Below, one piece after another: positions 46,286 to 59,550 of a stretch of 64,000 bases of DNA. A program made the position numbers and the translations under genes. The DNA is from Ceratodon purpureus. Its lineage: Eukaryota > Streptophyta > Bryopsida > Pseudoditrichales > Ditrichaceae. The notes below the pieces were generated by a model that had not been told where the DNA came from, searched no databases, and was given only the letters and a program-made list of their open reading frames with translations. Within the stretch, counting starts at the first letter, position 1; each line of letters opens with the position of its first letter. The stretch is from the NCBI GenBank assembly GCA_014871385.1, contig CM026424.1:18633357-18697356 (forward strand), read 5' to 3'.

Positions 46286-47490
46286 TTAAGGGGAAACTTT
46301 GGAGCTCGATAGGGAGCCAATTAGTGCGTGTCTAAGGACGGTGCACTGAAGATCAAATGAATTGCGAAGTTGCTTTGCATGGGCAGCTATCCAGCTCTCA
46401 GTGATCTCTACAGGAAGATCACTATAATTCTCATATGCCAGGTCGCGAATCTCGTCCAGAAGCTCTGTCATCTCAGTTCTTGCTGCTTCATGTTGCTTCT
46501 GTAAGTAGAATATTTAGCGAGTAGTCAGAAACCTAATCAGGTCTTATGTCCCATCTAAAGCTTGCTAATGTTATGTTCCTCCGCCAGATGAAAAACAAGA
46601 GAATTGACCTGGCTATGTTAAATTATTACACGATGATTGGTATGTGTTGCAAACGAAATAAACCAACATGATAGTATCATTAAGCTCCTCTTTGAATCAC
46701 CCTCCGAAAGGCACCTAGAATTTTTTTGATTCATTGAATGAGTTCAAGGTTACGGTGAGAGAGAGGGTATGGAAGGAGCTCAAAGGTACTTGAAGTTCCA
46801 GCCAAAGATCATGTGCCTGGGGTGTAGGCAAGATGTGAGAATTTCTTGGGGAGATATCACCTTTGCAGCCTCCACATCTGCGACTGCTGCCGCTGGAAGC
46901 ATCCTTTTCTCCAACGACAATGCACGTAGCATCTGCTTCACTGATGTCTTTCCTGAAACCCTTGCTTTCTTCTTTGGGGCCACCTTTTCGCCCAAGTTCA
47001 CTCCCACCTCTCTTTGTCGCGCTTCCTTCCTTGCTGGTTTTGCAATGCCACCCGTGGAGCATGGTGAAGATTGGCTGGAGCTCTTGGACCTCTTTCCAGG
47101 GCTGCCTGAGAATTTCGAAAGAGTGAATTTCTTTTCAAGATAGGCATCTGAGAATAGCAGGTTATCTCTCTCCCCTGTTTCCTCAAGTAGAATAGGTCCG
47201 TCTTTAGCCTTCGCTGGCGCTTTCCTTGGTATTGTGAGTTTTCTCTCAGACGATTCCTTTCCCTTCGACTTCGTGGTATCGTCAAAAGCGAAATTTTTGG
47301 CATTCACCAAGCGAAGCTCATCCTTCACCTCCACGACAAGTTGAGTCAACTCGAGCCTTGCCCCGAGAACCAAGAAGTCCCGGATGCCCACGGCAACAGC
47401 ATAGAGCTGATTCAGAAGGTCACGGTTGCTCAAGACGCCATCGTCTATTGCGATGTTTTCGGGTGAATCCTCTCCGCTATTCATCGTCAT
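46286..47490 (-). CDS. Unrecognised basic, probably nuclear protein
   Basis: Two exons, 47490-46861 and 46498-46286, joined in phase 0, give 280 residues. The intron has GTGATA and TTACAG ends. I do not recognise the family. The N-terminal 75 residues are helical and hydrophobic-patterned (NRDLLNQLYAVAVGIRDFLV, then LELTQLVVEVKDELRLV). The middle, about 85-190, is Lys/Ser/Arg-rich, with SPGKRSKSSSQSSP and VAPKKKARVSGKTSVKQML that look like nuclear-localisation signals. Exon 2 adds a helical C-terminus (TEMTELLDEIRDLAYENY, DLPVEITESWIAAHAKQLR). The design, helix, basic linker, helix, suits a chromatin or cytoskeletal complex subunit, but that is speculation. A GTGAGT just upstream of the chosen ATG makes the 5-prime end uncertain; further exons may exist in 47500-48300. 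Confidence 0.6.
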
Positions 47491-48780
47491 ATCGTAGGGT
47501 ACTCACCACCTGAGTGCATGGCAAGCATTGTCTCCTTCTCAAGAAATACTCCCCACAAAAACAGAAATAAATCAACACATATATAAGGCTCCATTAAATT
47601 CCTTGAGGTCATAAAGAGTTTGGACGTCACCTTCCTTCACCAGAGTCATTCTGTTTGACATTGCAGACGCATTGTTCTTGGACATCCTACCTTTCGTACA
47701 TCCGATTTATCCTTATTCATCTCCGACAGCACTTTCTTCTCAGATCCTCTACAAAGCACAGGAAAGTATAAATTAGGTCACATTACAAAACCGCAAAAAC
47801 CTCTAATACTTCGTGCACGCAATACATCTGACCTAACTCATATCAACTTCTACCTCTTACCCGAACACATCACACCAGTTCTTGAAAGCGCAACAACAAA
47901 GTTTTAGGATGACGACGAAAAAGAAGCCAGAGCAGAACACAGAACTATTCACATCCTTCACAAAAATACACAGATCAACTACGAACCAATTCTCATTATA
48001 TGAGAAACTTGTGCTCGCTGATTCTCCAGTATAGATCAAACCTGCTCACAGAACTCACACCCTGGCCATGAACTACTTCTAAGCGCGAACTACACTACTC
48101 TCCTTCAAATTACGAAAGAAACAACGACACAATTGTAAAACATGGTGTATCCTTCTCCCAATGGCAGAAAACATATGCAAACAAACGACGGGAGAAGCGT
48201 CTAACCATCATGCATACACAAGTTCAAACTCACCATGCCCGCAAAGCTTGATCCATCATCACCATCCAAAGCACAGACTATGAGAGCGCACTGAGAGCAA
48301 TCACTGCCACGAACTCCCGCCGTGACCGCACCTTCTCACAGGAAACCACCGGGTGTGACGCTGCGCCAGCAAATAAACCATAGCTGTATCCTTCGTGTGC
48401 AATGAAGCTTGTGAGGAAGTGAAATCGAAGAAACTGAGCCCTGAGACTCTTTCTCTCTCTCTCCAGGGATCGGCCTCCCAACCAAAGCCAAGAGTGAGTC
48501 CCAACAAGTGCTGATCCGCCGCAAAATTGGAGTCCAAGTGTGCATGCAAGTGCGTGAGCTTCGTGAGCTTTTGTGAGTTTTTGGTGATTTTTTGTCTCAG
48601 TTTTCGGAAACGGAAACCTCACAAACTGATCAAATTCAGGGGGTGTGCATCCAAAGCCGTCATGACTTTTCTGAAATCTACGAAATGCGTAGATGATGTT
48701 GGTCCTCACACGGTGACGGTTTTGGGGTGTGTATAATTTTGGTTTGGAGCGGGGTGTGGATTGTGGTGCCCTAAGTTAAC
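47491..48780. other. Possible 5-prime region of the 47490 gene
   Basis: Moderately GC sequence with minus-strand frames (48709-48278) lacking family content. It probably includes leader exons or the promoter of the minus-strand gene at 46286-47490. Nothing firmer is visible. Confidence 0.3.
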
Positions 48781-51300
48781 CCATTTCGGATTGGAGTTTG
48801 GCATGTTTCAAACCAATATGACCATAACCCAATATGACCATGACTGAAACTAAACATTAACCACAAAAATTGAAAGGCCTTAAAATTGCCAAAATCCTTG
48901 AAAACTAGACTCTTTCAATACAAGGTGTAAGTTTTCAAGTTTCGATGTATTTTGGGGGAAAATAATCATAGGATTTAGTACCTTACTTGTAAATGTATAT
49001 TTACCTTAAATCTTAAATTCAAACTCCTTACCGTTTGTGAGATCATAATGTTCAAAGTTGGACAAGAAGTTTTTTTCCCTTATTAATCCCTAATTATCCT
49101 TAAAATCCAAAATGGGTTTTTGCAATTTCAGGCAGCTTAGATGAGGAGGTTAAAAGTAATATTTTTTTAAAGATTTTTAGTAGATGCTCTCTCTACGGTA
49201 AAGTCTATGTAGTTAAATTTTTGAAGCCAAATACCAATTTTAGAACCTTCATTTAGAAATTTTAGGTTTCAAGTCCAAAACGAGCAGTCTAAAATTAGGT
49301 CTTTTAAAAAAAATGAAATATACTCATAACCAAATCACTACTCATATTCCATAGTGACCCAAGTCAAAAAGTTTCCCAATTTTACAAGGGGAGCCTCCAA
49401 AACTTAAAAGATTTAAGTAATTTGGAGACAAGCTTCAAAGATTTAAGTAATTTTTGAGTTTTTATTTTAAAAATTTGTCAAAATTCGAGATTTTTGAATT
49501 TTTCAAAAGTTTTTTTTTTTTTTTTTGAAAATCACAAATCTATAAAGGTACCTACTCACCGTTCACTTTTTCTTAGCTTACAATTTTTTTTTTGTAATGC
49601 ATGTTTTACTATTTTGTCAATTTTATACCTTCTTATAGAAAATAATTTGCATGAAGGTCTAAAAAGCGTTTTGAGTCCCTAAAATTTTGCATGAGCATAC
49701 CTAACCTAGTTAGCTTCATGGAAAAAAATATGACCAAAATGTTTGAAGTAACAATCTTCAAGTCTCCCTTTGCACCGTGGAAGCAATGCCTCTCAAGCAA
49801 TGTCCAGAAAAACTTTTGCACAAACTTTGAATGTTACGATCTTGAAAACAATAATCATTCAACGGTCAGTTTTTGGAACTACAACTACAAATAGGCTTAG
49901 ATTCAAGATCTTACGGTCGAAAGTCTTAAAAAGGTTTTTAAAATTTGTTTACACCCTGGAAAGTGCATAGAGGTAAAAAATTGCAGTTTTGAGGTTTCAA
50001 GCTTCCAAAAACACAAGGAAAGTTAGGGGTTAAAAAATGGGTTTCAAGTATTTTGTGAGCCAAAAAAATCAATTTCAAAAGTAAATTTGATGTGAGGCTC
50101 TTCAAATTTTTGTTCCTAGGTGTGTTAGGAATATGTTCATGCACTTTTTACCCTCATACAACTCATAAAACTTAAAGAAATGCTTGATTTTTTACATGGA
50201 GGTATGCTGAAATTCAAATACAAATGCCGGTCTTTGATATTTGGAAAATCATATAAAGAAATATTGGAATAAAAATCCAAGTTGTAAGATCATGTCTTAA
50301 AGTTTTATTTATATGTACAAAAAACAAAACTTGAAAAAAAGTAAAATTTCAATTTTTGGTGAATTTTTGAAGTTTATGTGATCTAAAACATTTTGGGCAA
50401 ATTTTGAGCATATACTTTAATTTTGAGTATGCCCTAATAGTGTTTTCAAACTTTGACTACAAATATTTTCTAAAGTATGTGGAATTTTTTAGCATGAATG
50501 GTCTTGTTAGAAAGATATGATAAAAGTCTATACTATGCCAAAATCACAGCTTCATCTTATTAATGTTCAAATTTGAAAGAAAATATTTCAATATTTTAAA
50601 AAACTAAAATATTCTCTCCATTAAATTTTCAAAAAATAATCATTCCAATTCCAAAATGAGCAAACAAGAAAATCTTCATAGAATATATATTAGGAAAATC
50701 TCCATAGAAAACAAGAAAGGAACCTCAATTTTCATCTTTAAAAATAATATGAATTAGATTAAGATTTAAAATAAAAGAAAAAAATCAATTCTAAATTACG
50801 TTTACATTGAATGACGTTGATCTCAATAGTGGAAATGATGTAGGAAGCAACCAGAAAAAATTGCAATTCTTACTTCTAAAAAATCATCAAATTTGAATTT
50901 ATAATGAGGTTTTAAAATTATCTTTAATAAAAAATGTGAGCAAATCACCTCTGCAAAACATGACTTTTAGTATCCCTTACCTCATTAATTAGAATAGCGG
51001 CTCAAAGCATCTTATGTGCATATATAAAGTCTATTAAAAAGATAAGTACGTTTTATTTATTTAAATGTTTTGAGATTTTCTTGGCTACATGAGTGACCCA
51101 TTTTTAAACTTCAATTGTTTGCAACTTTGCGTTTTATATTGAAATCTCATATATCGGAATATGATATGTTAATAATGTCCTGAAGAATGTACATCTAAAA
51201 TCCAAGTAAAACCTAAATATTGCTTTACACAACGAGACACCTATCATTCATATAACTTTATAAATAGTGAAAATTTTCAAAACATTTAATTTTCACATTC
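48781..51300. repeat. AT-rich segment with fragments of the dispersed repeat in both orientations
   Basis: A minus-strand match to the repeat core lies near 49030-49085 (AACTTTGAACATTATGATCT on the minus strand). A plus-strand one lies at 49820-49930 (AAACTTTGAATGTTACGATC and later AAGATCTTACGGTCGAAAG). GTTAGGGGTTAAAA at about 50021 is an end-like motif, and TTAATCCCTAATTATCC near 49083 may be its inverted partner. No gene was found. Confidence 0.5.
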
Positions 51301-52412
51301 CAGAATCCAGTTAGTTCAAAAAGGGGAAAACCAATGTAACCTCAATAATAGGATTCATCAAAAGTTGACTCAAAGACAAAAGGACAAGTCCAAATTATCA
51401 AAAAGAAAACGAACACAAGGATATCGCAGAAAAGGAAAAGAAATCGACCAGAGAGAAAAAGACGGAATATAAAACGGCGCGAAAACACGATAAAAGAAAA
51501 GAAAAGCCGGGCAGAGCGGAGCGAAAAAGCGAAAGCCGAATTGGGGCAGCCCGAGAAGAAAGGGAGGCAGCGGAGCTGCGGAGTGTGTGCGCGATGTGTG
51601 CTGTGAGCCCGTGTGAGTGCCGCGGAGGTGCGGCGCTGGGGCGATGGAAGTACCAGCACGCGCTGCAGACAGATGCCGCCCACGCCCACCCGCGGATCTC
51701 ATCGTGCTCGACGCCTCCCGGATGTGCCATATACTCGCCTTTCCAACTTGCATGGAACTGGTACTTACTTCAATCGTCTCGTCGACTAGATTCATGATCT
51801 AAAACTCAACGTCTAGACTATATTCACTGATCGTATATATTCTTATGAGAATCCATGTGAAGCGCATGTGGAGCTAGTTCGTCTTCTGCACATGTCATGT
51901 GGAGAGTCGTGTCTAGATCTCCTGGCGTGTGTTTAGGGTGGAAGATGAGATATGAATTTGGGAGGTGATGAGATGGGGGAGATTTTGACATGGAATCGTG
52001 AGTTTGGCATGGAGCTACTTGGATGGTGTTTCAATGGGCAGAAAATTTATAAGTTCATAAAAATGAAAAAAATGTTATGAAACAATTGATTGTTTGTGTA
52101 CACACACTGCACCCCCTCAAAAGGTGGCAGTGACCTCTAACTGTCTCGAGCTTGGTCCACCACGGTCTCTAAGTCACACAACTCAACCAACTCTAACTTG
52201 AAAAGAATTCAAAGTACTGATACTCGGAGATGATCGGAGTATTATGCGATATAGAACCCTAGCCTTGAGACGAGCAGCTGTAGAGATGAGTCTTGGCGCT
52301 GGTTGTGATGTCGTTGTCGTCTCAATGATCCATGGTCATAGGTTAGGACTACTTTTGCAGATTGTAATGCTGGAAGGGACGAAAATTGAGAGTTCCCCTA
52401 ATAGTTGATTGC
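51301..52412. other. Intergenic region downstream of the PHR-type gene
   Basis: A GC-richer patch at 51480-51740 gives overlapping frames on both strands (low-complexity Phe/Ser/Arg), with no family content. No supported gene. Confidence 0.4.
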
Positions 52413-55400
52413 TCACACTGAAGTCTGCATGGATGCTGCAGGAGCGCCACCATGCTGTTTGGGGATGCAACCACCCTGGGGTTGGTTGGAGTTAGGAATG
52501 CCATGAGTCATGAGCTGAGAGGAGGGAGGACCTGCAGAAGGGCATGCAGCTGGATGCGCTGCGTTTGGAGATGGTGAGCGGATGCAGGGGTCATCATGTG
52601 GATTGTAGTACAGAATGTTGGGAACTATTACAAGATTGGGGACCTCCACGCGTGATCGTTTTGTGGATGGAGGATCAGCTGAAGAGGTGGCAGTGCTGGC
52701 AATGGTTGTGTCGGTCCAGTTGCTTTGGGAAGGCCCAATTCTGGTGTTGGCGCGTGCAAAGAATTCGCCGTTGGTGATTTGGTGCGAAGGAATGCCCAAT
52801 GCTTGTCCTGCTTTGACTTGGGCTTCTATCATCCTCTGCAGGGTGGCGCCTTGCTGCTCGATTCGTACTTGGAGCTCCCTTTGAGTCTGCTGTAAGGGCC
52901 AATATTACAGTCTTAGCTTGAGTGATTATTTTGCAGATGAATTTTATTATACTGCATAGAATATTCCAATATTGCATGGCAGTAAAGTCACCAAAAACAA
53001 TCTCTCAAATGATACATGTGTTAAATCAGAGTAGATGTGTGACCTCCAACTGCTCGTGTAGCCGCTTCTGCACCTCCATTTGCAGCTTAAGAGTTTGTGA
53101 CATTTTTCCAGACCTGCAGGGAAGAACCAACCAGGACACCACAACATGAGCTTCAGAATTATGTTACAGAGGACGAAAATAACTTGCAAAATCATTACAC
53201 TGTGCAAGAACCATGGGACAATCTTTACGAAGAGTTCGAGCGCCTAGCTTTAGAACACTTACGGGGTTGCATTTTGACTAGGGCCATGACGCTTCCGGTC
53301 ACATTTAGATTCTGCAATACCAACCCATGTACACAAAAGTGAGTGATTATTTCAGCTTGCATTTCACTGTGGAGTGACCCAAAGTTATAAGGTATGCAGT
53401 GTCTTAACGTGGTTCTGATTACGATTGTGTGCTTAAAATTCGATCGTACTCTGATGTCATTAACGGAATCTGCCAAATCACCATCTTGCAGGTAATACCG
53501 CACACACAATGTGCCATGGCGAAGCGCCAAATCTACTTCTATAGCAGGAGACAATGATGGCCTAGAATCGTTGCTTACCTGCGGTTGACGTCTCAGGTAT
53601 AAGGCGATACTTTTGTAAGTGACTCTTCACATGATAGATTGTGATGTCTGCACATCCCATAAGACGGAGTACCGATTTTGGTGTTGCACCTAAAATCACA
53701 ATTTCCATGAATGTCACACTTTAAAACCAGTACCTTGGGTCTCAAATTAAGAATTTATCACTGAGTAGATCAATCGTATATCTTTCCAATTTTATAGGAT
53801 GAAGCTACTGAAATTTTTGAGGCTTCAACGATGGTCCAAATTGAAATTGCAACCAATATTTAATATGGAATTACATCATTTTGGGACTTAACAGGAGGGT
53901 TCACTTACGTTCCGGACCACCGAGTTTGGTAACAGCCGCCACAAACTTTTCGTGGAGATCCGAAGTCCAACGTAAGCGTGCCTTGGCAGCCTCAGCAGCT
54001 GAGCATGTCGCAGGGGGCGACGATCCTAAGGAAGGTCCTGGACTTCCTTCTGATGCAGTTTCTGGTCATTACCAATGCCAACAGGGTCAGGTGATGGTTG
54101 CAACGTGTGCGATGTTTCGACGAGTTTTAGCTTAAATGCCCAAATCACGTAATTTCGAACAAGCACAAACCTGATAGCTGTTGCTCGTTCTGAGAATGCT
54201 GCACAGGGAGCAAGCCTGGCGTCGAAATATCCCCTGACTGAGAAATGTTTCTCTGTAATAAGAATAATATGCTTAGTAAAAAAAAAATAGACTAATGCAA
54301 GTTCAATCGCTTGCGGCAACATCACGCTCATTTAAATCAAGGGGATCATGTCACATTCAAGCTGCATCGTCACACGAATCGTCGGGAGCTTATTTCAAAC
54401 AACACCCCGTATCAAACCCTTGCTTAAACATAGCTCAGGATCTAATCACAGAAAGAGGACGCAGTACTTACCATATTGGGGTTAGGTATGTCCATGCAGT
54501 CGATGAGATCTGACCAGGCTCCGCAATTGTCCCAGTCAGATTGGAGCAGCGGACTTTTTGCCCTCAACGACGGCGCATTATCACTCCCGACCGTTTGCTT
54601 GGAGCTAGAATTACCCGCCAGTAAAACCTGCACCCAGCTCTCAACTCACTTCAGGAACGTACATGAACCACACAATCTTACACCTGCATCAATGTATGAA
54701 ACTCATAGTGTCTGTTCACCCACTGTGTGTAAGAATCCGGTGCCATTCTAAATAACCGAACAATGTACAAAATCTTACAATGTGCATGCCCTGGTAAACC
54801 AACATCAACTCAGCACCTGTAATGACTGCAGAGAGCAGCGGCTGATACCGATAAACTCTTCACATGTATTTCTTTACCACTTATTTTCCTCAGTTCACAT
54901 TCTATGATCCAAACTTGTGGCCTAAGTTACTTTTCCAGCTTCCAACAGTAACTACCCATTGAATCCGTTAAATCTCACTTGTGAACAAACCAAGCTCTTG
55001 TAATGGAGATGATCAAGTTATTGGACTTGGAAACGACATGAATTTCAGAAGGACCTTGAACCAATTGAATCGAAGGACCTGTTCCTTACCTGTGAAGGGT
55101 CACACATGTTTGCGGCGACTAGCGCGGATGCTTCAGAAAGAACAGGTCCAAGTGCCGGGACTGGCATATCTGAAAACGGAGTGGATCTTCCAGCTTCGAG
55201 CTTCACAAGCGGCCGTAGGCACGGCGTGGAGCTGTTCTGGATTTTCAGCGAATCCAGTTCCTCCGGAGAAAGAGTTGTTTCACCGGCAGAGGGAGTAGTA
55301 CTCACTGCTACTGCTGCTGAAGAGGGGCTGGGTTGCCACAGCGGAAGGGAGACCCACTGCGACAGGATTGGGGGCGTGAGCGGCGCTGGCCCATGCTGGG

Positions 55401-55731
55401 TCCAAAAGCTTTGTTCCGGCTGCGTGGTCGCCATCGCCACGTCCACAACGTGTTGCAGGTCGTAATCTGCTTCCCTCGCGGTGGTCGTCGACTCATGAAA
55501 TGACCCACAGGCTGGGATGGGGTTGTAGCCGCTAGGCTGGTGCAAAAGGCCAGGAATTGTCGGCTTCGTTTCATTGATCAACTGATTTAACTCAGATACG
55601 GCGCCCTGGGTGGTCTTCGGAAAGCTTAGCCCCTCCAAGCTCGATGCTTGGGCACTGAAGCGCGCCCTAGGCGCAGTGCCAGAACTTTCTTGGATCGACG
55701 AAGAGCTGGAGTTTGGGGTGATCATCGACAT
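52413..55731 (-). CDS. MYB-CC transcription factor of the PHR1/PSR1 phosphate-starvation type
   Basis: Eight exons on the minus strand: 55731-55090, 54627-54472, 54252-54171, 54061-53909, 53689-53579, 53311-53263, 53113-53044 and 52889-52413. Phases agree and give 579 residues. The GARP/MYB DNA-binding domain is at about 320-374: [35 protein letters not shown], then [14 protein letters not shown] with the SHLQKYR signature. The MYB-CC coiled coil with its LHEQLE motif is at 406-421 ([16 protein letters not shown]), followed by [17 protein letters not shown]. The first 290 residues are Ser/Pro/Gln-rich activation-type sequence. PHR1-type dimers bind P1BS sites (GNATATNC) in phosphate-starvation genes and are restrained by SPX proteins. 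The 49-nt exon 53311-53263 and the weak GTCACA donor after LHEQLE rest on phase and family structure. Confidence 0.9.
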
Positions 55732-58300
55732 GGTTGCAAACTAACCGGTGCATGGAAATCCTGCACACTACCTTCCAAAAGTCACACGAATTATTGTAAT
55801 TTCAACGAATCACTCACCCTGGCTGCTAAGTAAGAAGGTTACTATCGATGAACTACCAAGGTGGATTCACCGGCGGGGCTAACATTACGGAACGGACATG
55901 GTGTGAAGCGGTGCAGGCAGTACTATCATGGACACGAAGCATACTGTTCTAAGTCGTAGACCTTGACCCACTCCTCCCCAGCATATGGACCAATCCATTA
56001 GCGAGCCCAGTGCGCTCATTCTACAAAGCGTCGTGCCTTCGCACAAGCAGCTAACATCGTGGTCTCCTCATGGAGCAATCTGGCGTGTAACAAATTGCGA
56101 TGATGATGATGGTCCCTTGGTGCCAAGCTGTGTGAGTGATCTCGCTTCGACGTACCCTTGGCTGTACCAGTTGAACCCACTACCGGCTATCGACCATGAT
56201 ATTCCTGTCATTGCACATACTACTCTCATCACCCGAAGTACCAACCTCCCTCAAACTCCCCATCCACCATCTCCAATCGAACTACCTCTCTACACGATTT
56301 GTAGCGCCATGCTCCCTTCTCTACTCTCCTTTCTCCACTCACATACTTCCAAAATCCCTGCAATAGCTAAGTAGTGTACCCGTGACGTTGACTAATTTTC
56401 TCTCGATTGAATCACTATCAGCTGAAAAACAACGCACAGTAGAACAATACTACAGTCTAACACACCCCTAGAGACAACTTAAGCAGATCAAAGAAAGGCT
56501 TGGTCAACGAACTCTTGTCTGATCTGAAGCAACCCTCACAGCCAGACCGTACTTGAGATCAAACTCAATCACAATCGTGAACACCAGGAAAATGATATCT
56601 AAAAGTGTACTCGAAGGAAGACGGTGAGATCTGGTGCTGCTAGACTAGAGTATAAGACCAGATTTTCCTCCCGCTCAGTGAGGAGAATTCTCTAAAACGC
56701 AGCGCAGTGGTCCTGGCTCCTGGTGGAGTGCCAGTGGGTTAGGGGCTTAGAGCTCTAGGATCATTGACAAGGGAACATGTTTCCAGTGAGCGGGGTGTAT
56801 TTTTGGGAGTGGGGGTTGGGGGTGGAGGTGGAGGTGGAGGTGGAGGTGGGGAGGTGACTGGCAACGCCGACACAGTAGGGAGAACATCTCCGCAGGGACC
56901 GAGCCTCGAGGGGTTTGGTAAGGCAGGCAAGGCAACCGGGAAAACACCAGGACTCGAGGGGTTTGGTGAAGCAGGCTGCAGCAGAGCTAGCGTGGGCTGG
57001 AATCTTTCTAGGAGGCCAAATGCTTTGCTCATCATGTCATCACAACCCAGGTTAAGATTCTCTCCTTTCCCTTCATCTCTCGGCTGCTCTTTCCCCGCAC
57101 CACCCCTCCCTTCCATTTGCAACCCCCATGTTGCACCCCATTTACCAACCATTTGACTCTGGTGTCACTCCCAGACCACCATATGAACAGCACCGGCTAT
57201 CTTAAGCCTGCCCCAGAATTACTTCCCTCACATACCATACCGCTTCTGGTGACGACATGGTCCTAATTCTAACGCTAATATTCAATACCCACTTCGCAAC
57301 ATCATCCGCAGGCATTAAAGTAACTTAAATGTCCACATTCCAGAGCATGAAGGAACAGAACAAATTGAAGGTTTAAGACACATAACTTACACAGATCGAT
57401 GCACGTGAGCAGGAAGCGGCTACATCCAGGAGATGAAACAACGCCGGGGGAGCTCGGAAGGCAAGTTACTGCGAATGATTCGGAGGGTACTCTGAATGAT
57501 TTTACAGTGCGATTCGGGCTCTTTGTATACGTCTTGGCAACGTGGGGCCACAGGCCCACATTCATGTATGACTTGACAACCTTCACCATCCAGCATAAAT
57601 CATGGCAACCGAGTGCTCGTCCTGATATTGACAAGATTCACATATTCGTCTGAGATTTGCTATCCAGCGGAGGTCATGGCAAGCAAGACTTACTCCTCTT
57701 GCCTTGTGTTTTGGCACACGCCAATCGGCTGAGAGATTCTGGAAAATTCACAAGAGGATAACTCTCAACAGACAATCAGATTCAGGAATGGCCTGGCTGA
57801 TTGGTGATTGGCATGTGCCAATGCCCACAGGTACAGTATGTCAAAATGTTTGTGATTGGAAACAACGAAATTACAAACAAATGAGCTATTTGAGATGGGA
57901 AGCTGTCGCAGTTTGTTTGGTGGTTTGGAGAAGATCCCATGGAGCTCCATAATGGAAGCTAGATGGGGAGGTCCTTTTACCTCTGGTGAGTGAATTGTGC
58001 TTGGAAGAAGGTGTGCTTCTCAACAAGCTTTGTTGTTTGGATAAGTGCATGAGAACTAAAAGCATTGCAGACAGGATGATGGTTGTTCTCTCCATTACTT
58101 TATTGTTTTTTTTTGTTTTTTTAAAGGGTGGAATCCTAATTATAGTGGGTCATAAAAATATTAGTTTATTGAAATTAATAATACGCTCTATCCACGAAAA
58201 CATCAAGAAGTGGCATCTTATATTGTTTCATTAAACCCACTGTTTGTCATATGGTTTCTCAACAAGGTTATATGGTATCGCAAAAATCTTGAACAAAATG
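55732..58300. other. Upstream region of the PHR-type gene
   Basis: Probably long leader and promoter. It contains a (GGTGGA)n-like run at about 56818-56850 that creates Pro- or Gly-rich frames. Frames at 55985-56374 (+), 57634-57302 (-) and 57704-57952 (+) have no recognisable product. Confidence 0.4.
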
Positions 58301-58309
58301 ATCTTTGAA

Positions 58310-58371
58310 GGCATTGTTTAATTATCCAAAGGCATGGCATTGTTTAATTATCCAAAGGCATGGCATTGTTT
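58310..58371. repeat. 26-bp tandem repeat, 2.4 copies
   Basis: GGCATTGTTTAATTATCCAA plus AGGCAT repeats at 58310-58335 and 58336-58361, then a partial copy to 58371. Copies are identical. Confidence 0.9.
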
Positions 58372-58821
58372 GTAAGTAAACTATGAAAGCGGCTATAATA
58401 TGAACCTCAAAAAATCCATGCTTAAAGAGAACTTTTGATTACACAATGTATAATTTGTTCTATTGAGGGATATTTTACAGTAATATAATTACATGAAATA
58501 TGATGATTTGATGTCCAAATTTTATTTTTGAAATGAGTTATAAAACAAAATGTAGAAGTTGGACATAACATAGCAAAAGGTTTATCATTTGTATAGTGAA
58601 TGTTTTCATATAAAGAATTTTCATACAACATAAGGTTTATGAAGTGCTATACATAAAAATGTATATGGCACTGCATGCAATCGCTATACAGGGATTAAGT
58701 GAAGTGTAACGTTCTATCAAAATCATTACATTCTTTAAATTTAGAATTCAAAGGCAAAAAATAATTGTCAATATCAACATCTACTACTACAATACCGAAC
58801 TCAAAAAGGTGTTGTCATGAA

Positions 58822-59550
58822 ATCTTGAAGGATACAGAATGTAAGGTTGAAAACTAAAGGATTATATGCTGAGAAAGAAGCAGGTGGTTGAAGTCTATAT
58901 CTTGAGATCTTGAAAGATACAGAATATAAGGTTGAAAACTAAAGGATTATATGCTGAGAAGCTGGTGGTTGAAGTCTATATCTTGACATGCTGATGGTTA
59001 AAGGTCTACATACTAACAAGTTGACATTTGTATAGTCTGTATGTTGACAGGTTTATTCTTGTTCATATTTGTCGTCACCAGATGTGTCAAAAATCTAGTA
59101 TTCTGTAGATTGAAGGATGTTATGATGTTTGTATAGTCCGTGTGTTGATAAGTTGGTGCTTATTTATTTTTGTTGTCGGCATATATGTTAAAAATATAAC
59201 ATTGTACAATACTAATGGTTGAAGGTTTATTTACTAATAATTCAATGGCTAAAAGTCTACTTACTGACAGGCTAACAACTTATGTCTATAGGTTGATGAT
59301 TGAAGTTCAATATGCTGGCAATTTGATGGCTAAATGTCTATATATTTACAAGTTGATGTTTGTATGTTTTATATGTTGATAAGTATACTTTTGTCTAATT
59401 TTATATCACCATGTGTAAAAAATATAGTATTTTTAAAGCTAAAGAACGTTATAATGTTTGTATAGTCTACATGTTGACTAGTTGATGCTTGTCTACTTTT
59501 GTTGTTAATATGCATACCAAAGATTAGTATTTTCAAAATTCATTGATTAA
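58822..59550. repeat. Satellite-like degenerate tandem array
   Basis: An 85-base unit starting ATCTTGAAGGATACAGAATG (58822-58906) is followed by a close copy (58907-58986). Then come at least four diverged units of about 100-120 bases, each carrying a variant of GATGTTTGTATAGTC, GTTGATAAGTTG and TTTTGTTGTC, then AAAAATATAGTATT, near 59023, 59130, 59354 and 59453. No coding capacity. Confidence 0.7.

Noticed and set aside
51342-51795. Overlapping frames on both strands in a GC-richer patch
   Set aside because: Low-complexity Phe/Ser/Arg composition in several frames at once indicates base composition, not a gene.
53225-53554. 109-codon minus-strand frame inside the PHR-type gene
   Set aside because: It reads through two introns; the 49-nt exon 53311-53263 is used in another frame that fits the MYB-CC structure.
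56739-57152. Proline-rich minus-strand frame near a (GGTGGA)n run
   Set aside because: Repeat-driven composition; no domain, no splice-consistent partner, and it lies in the upstream region of the PHR-type gene.
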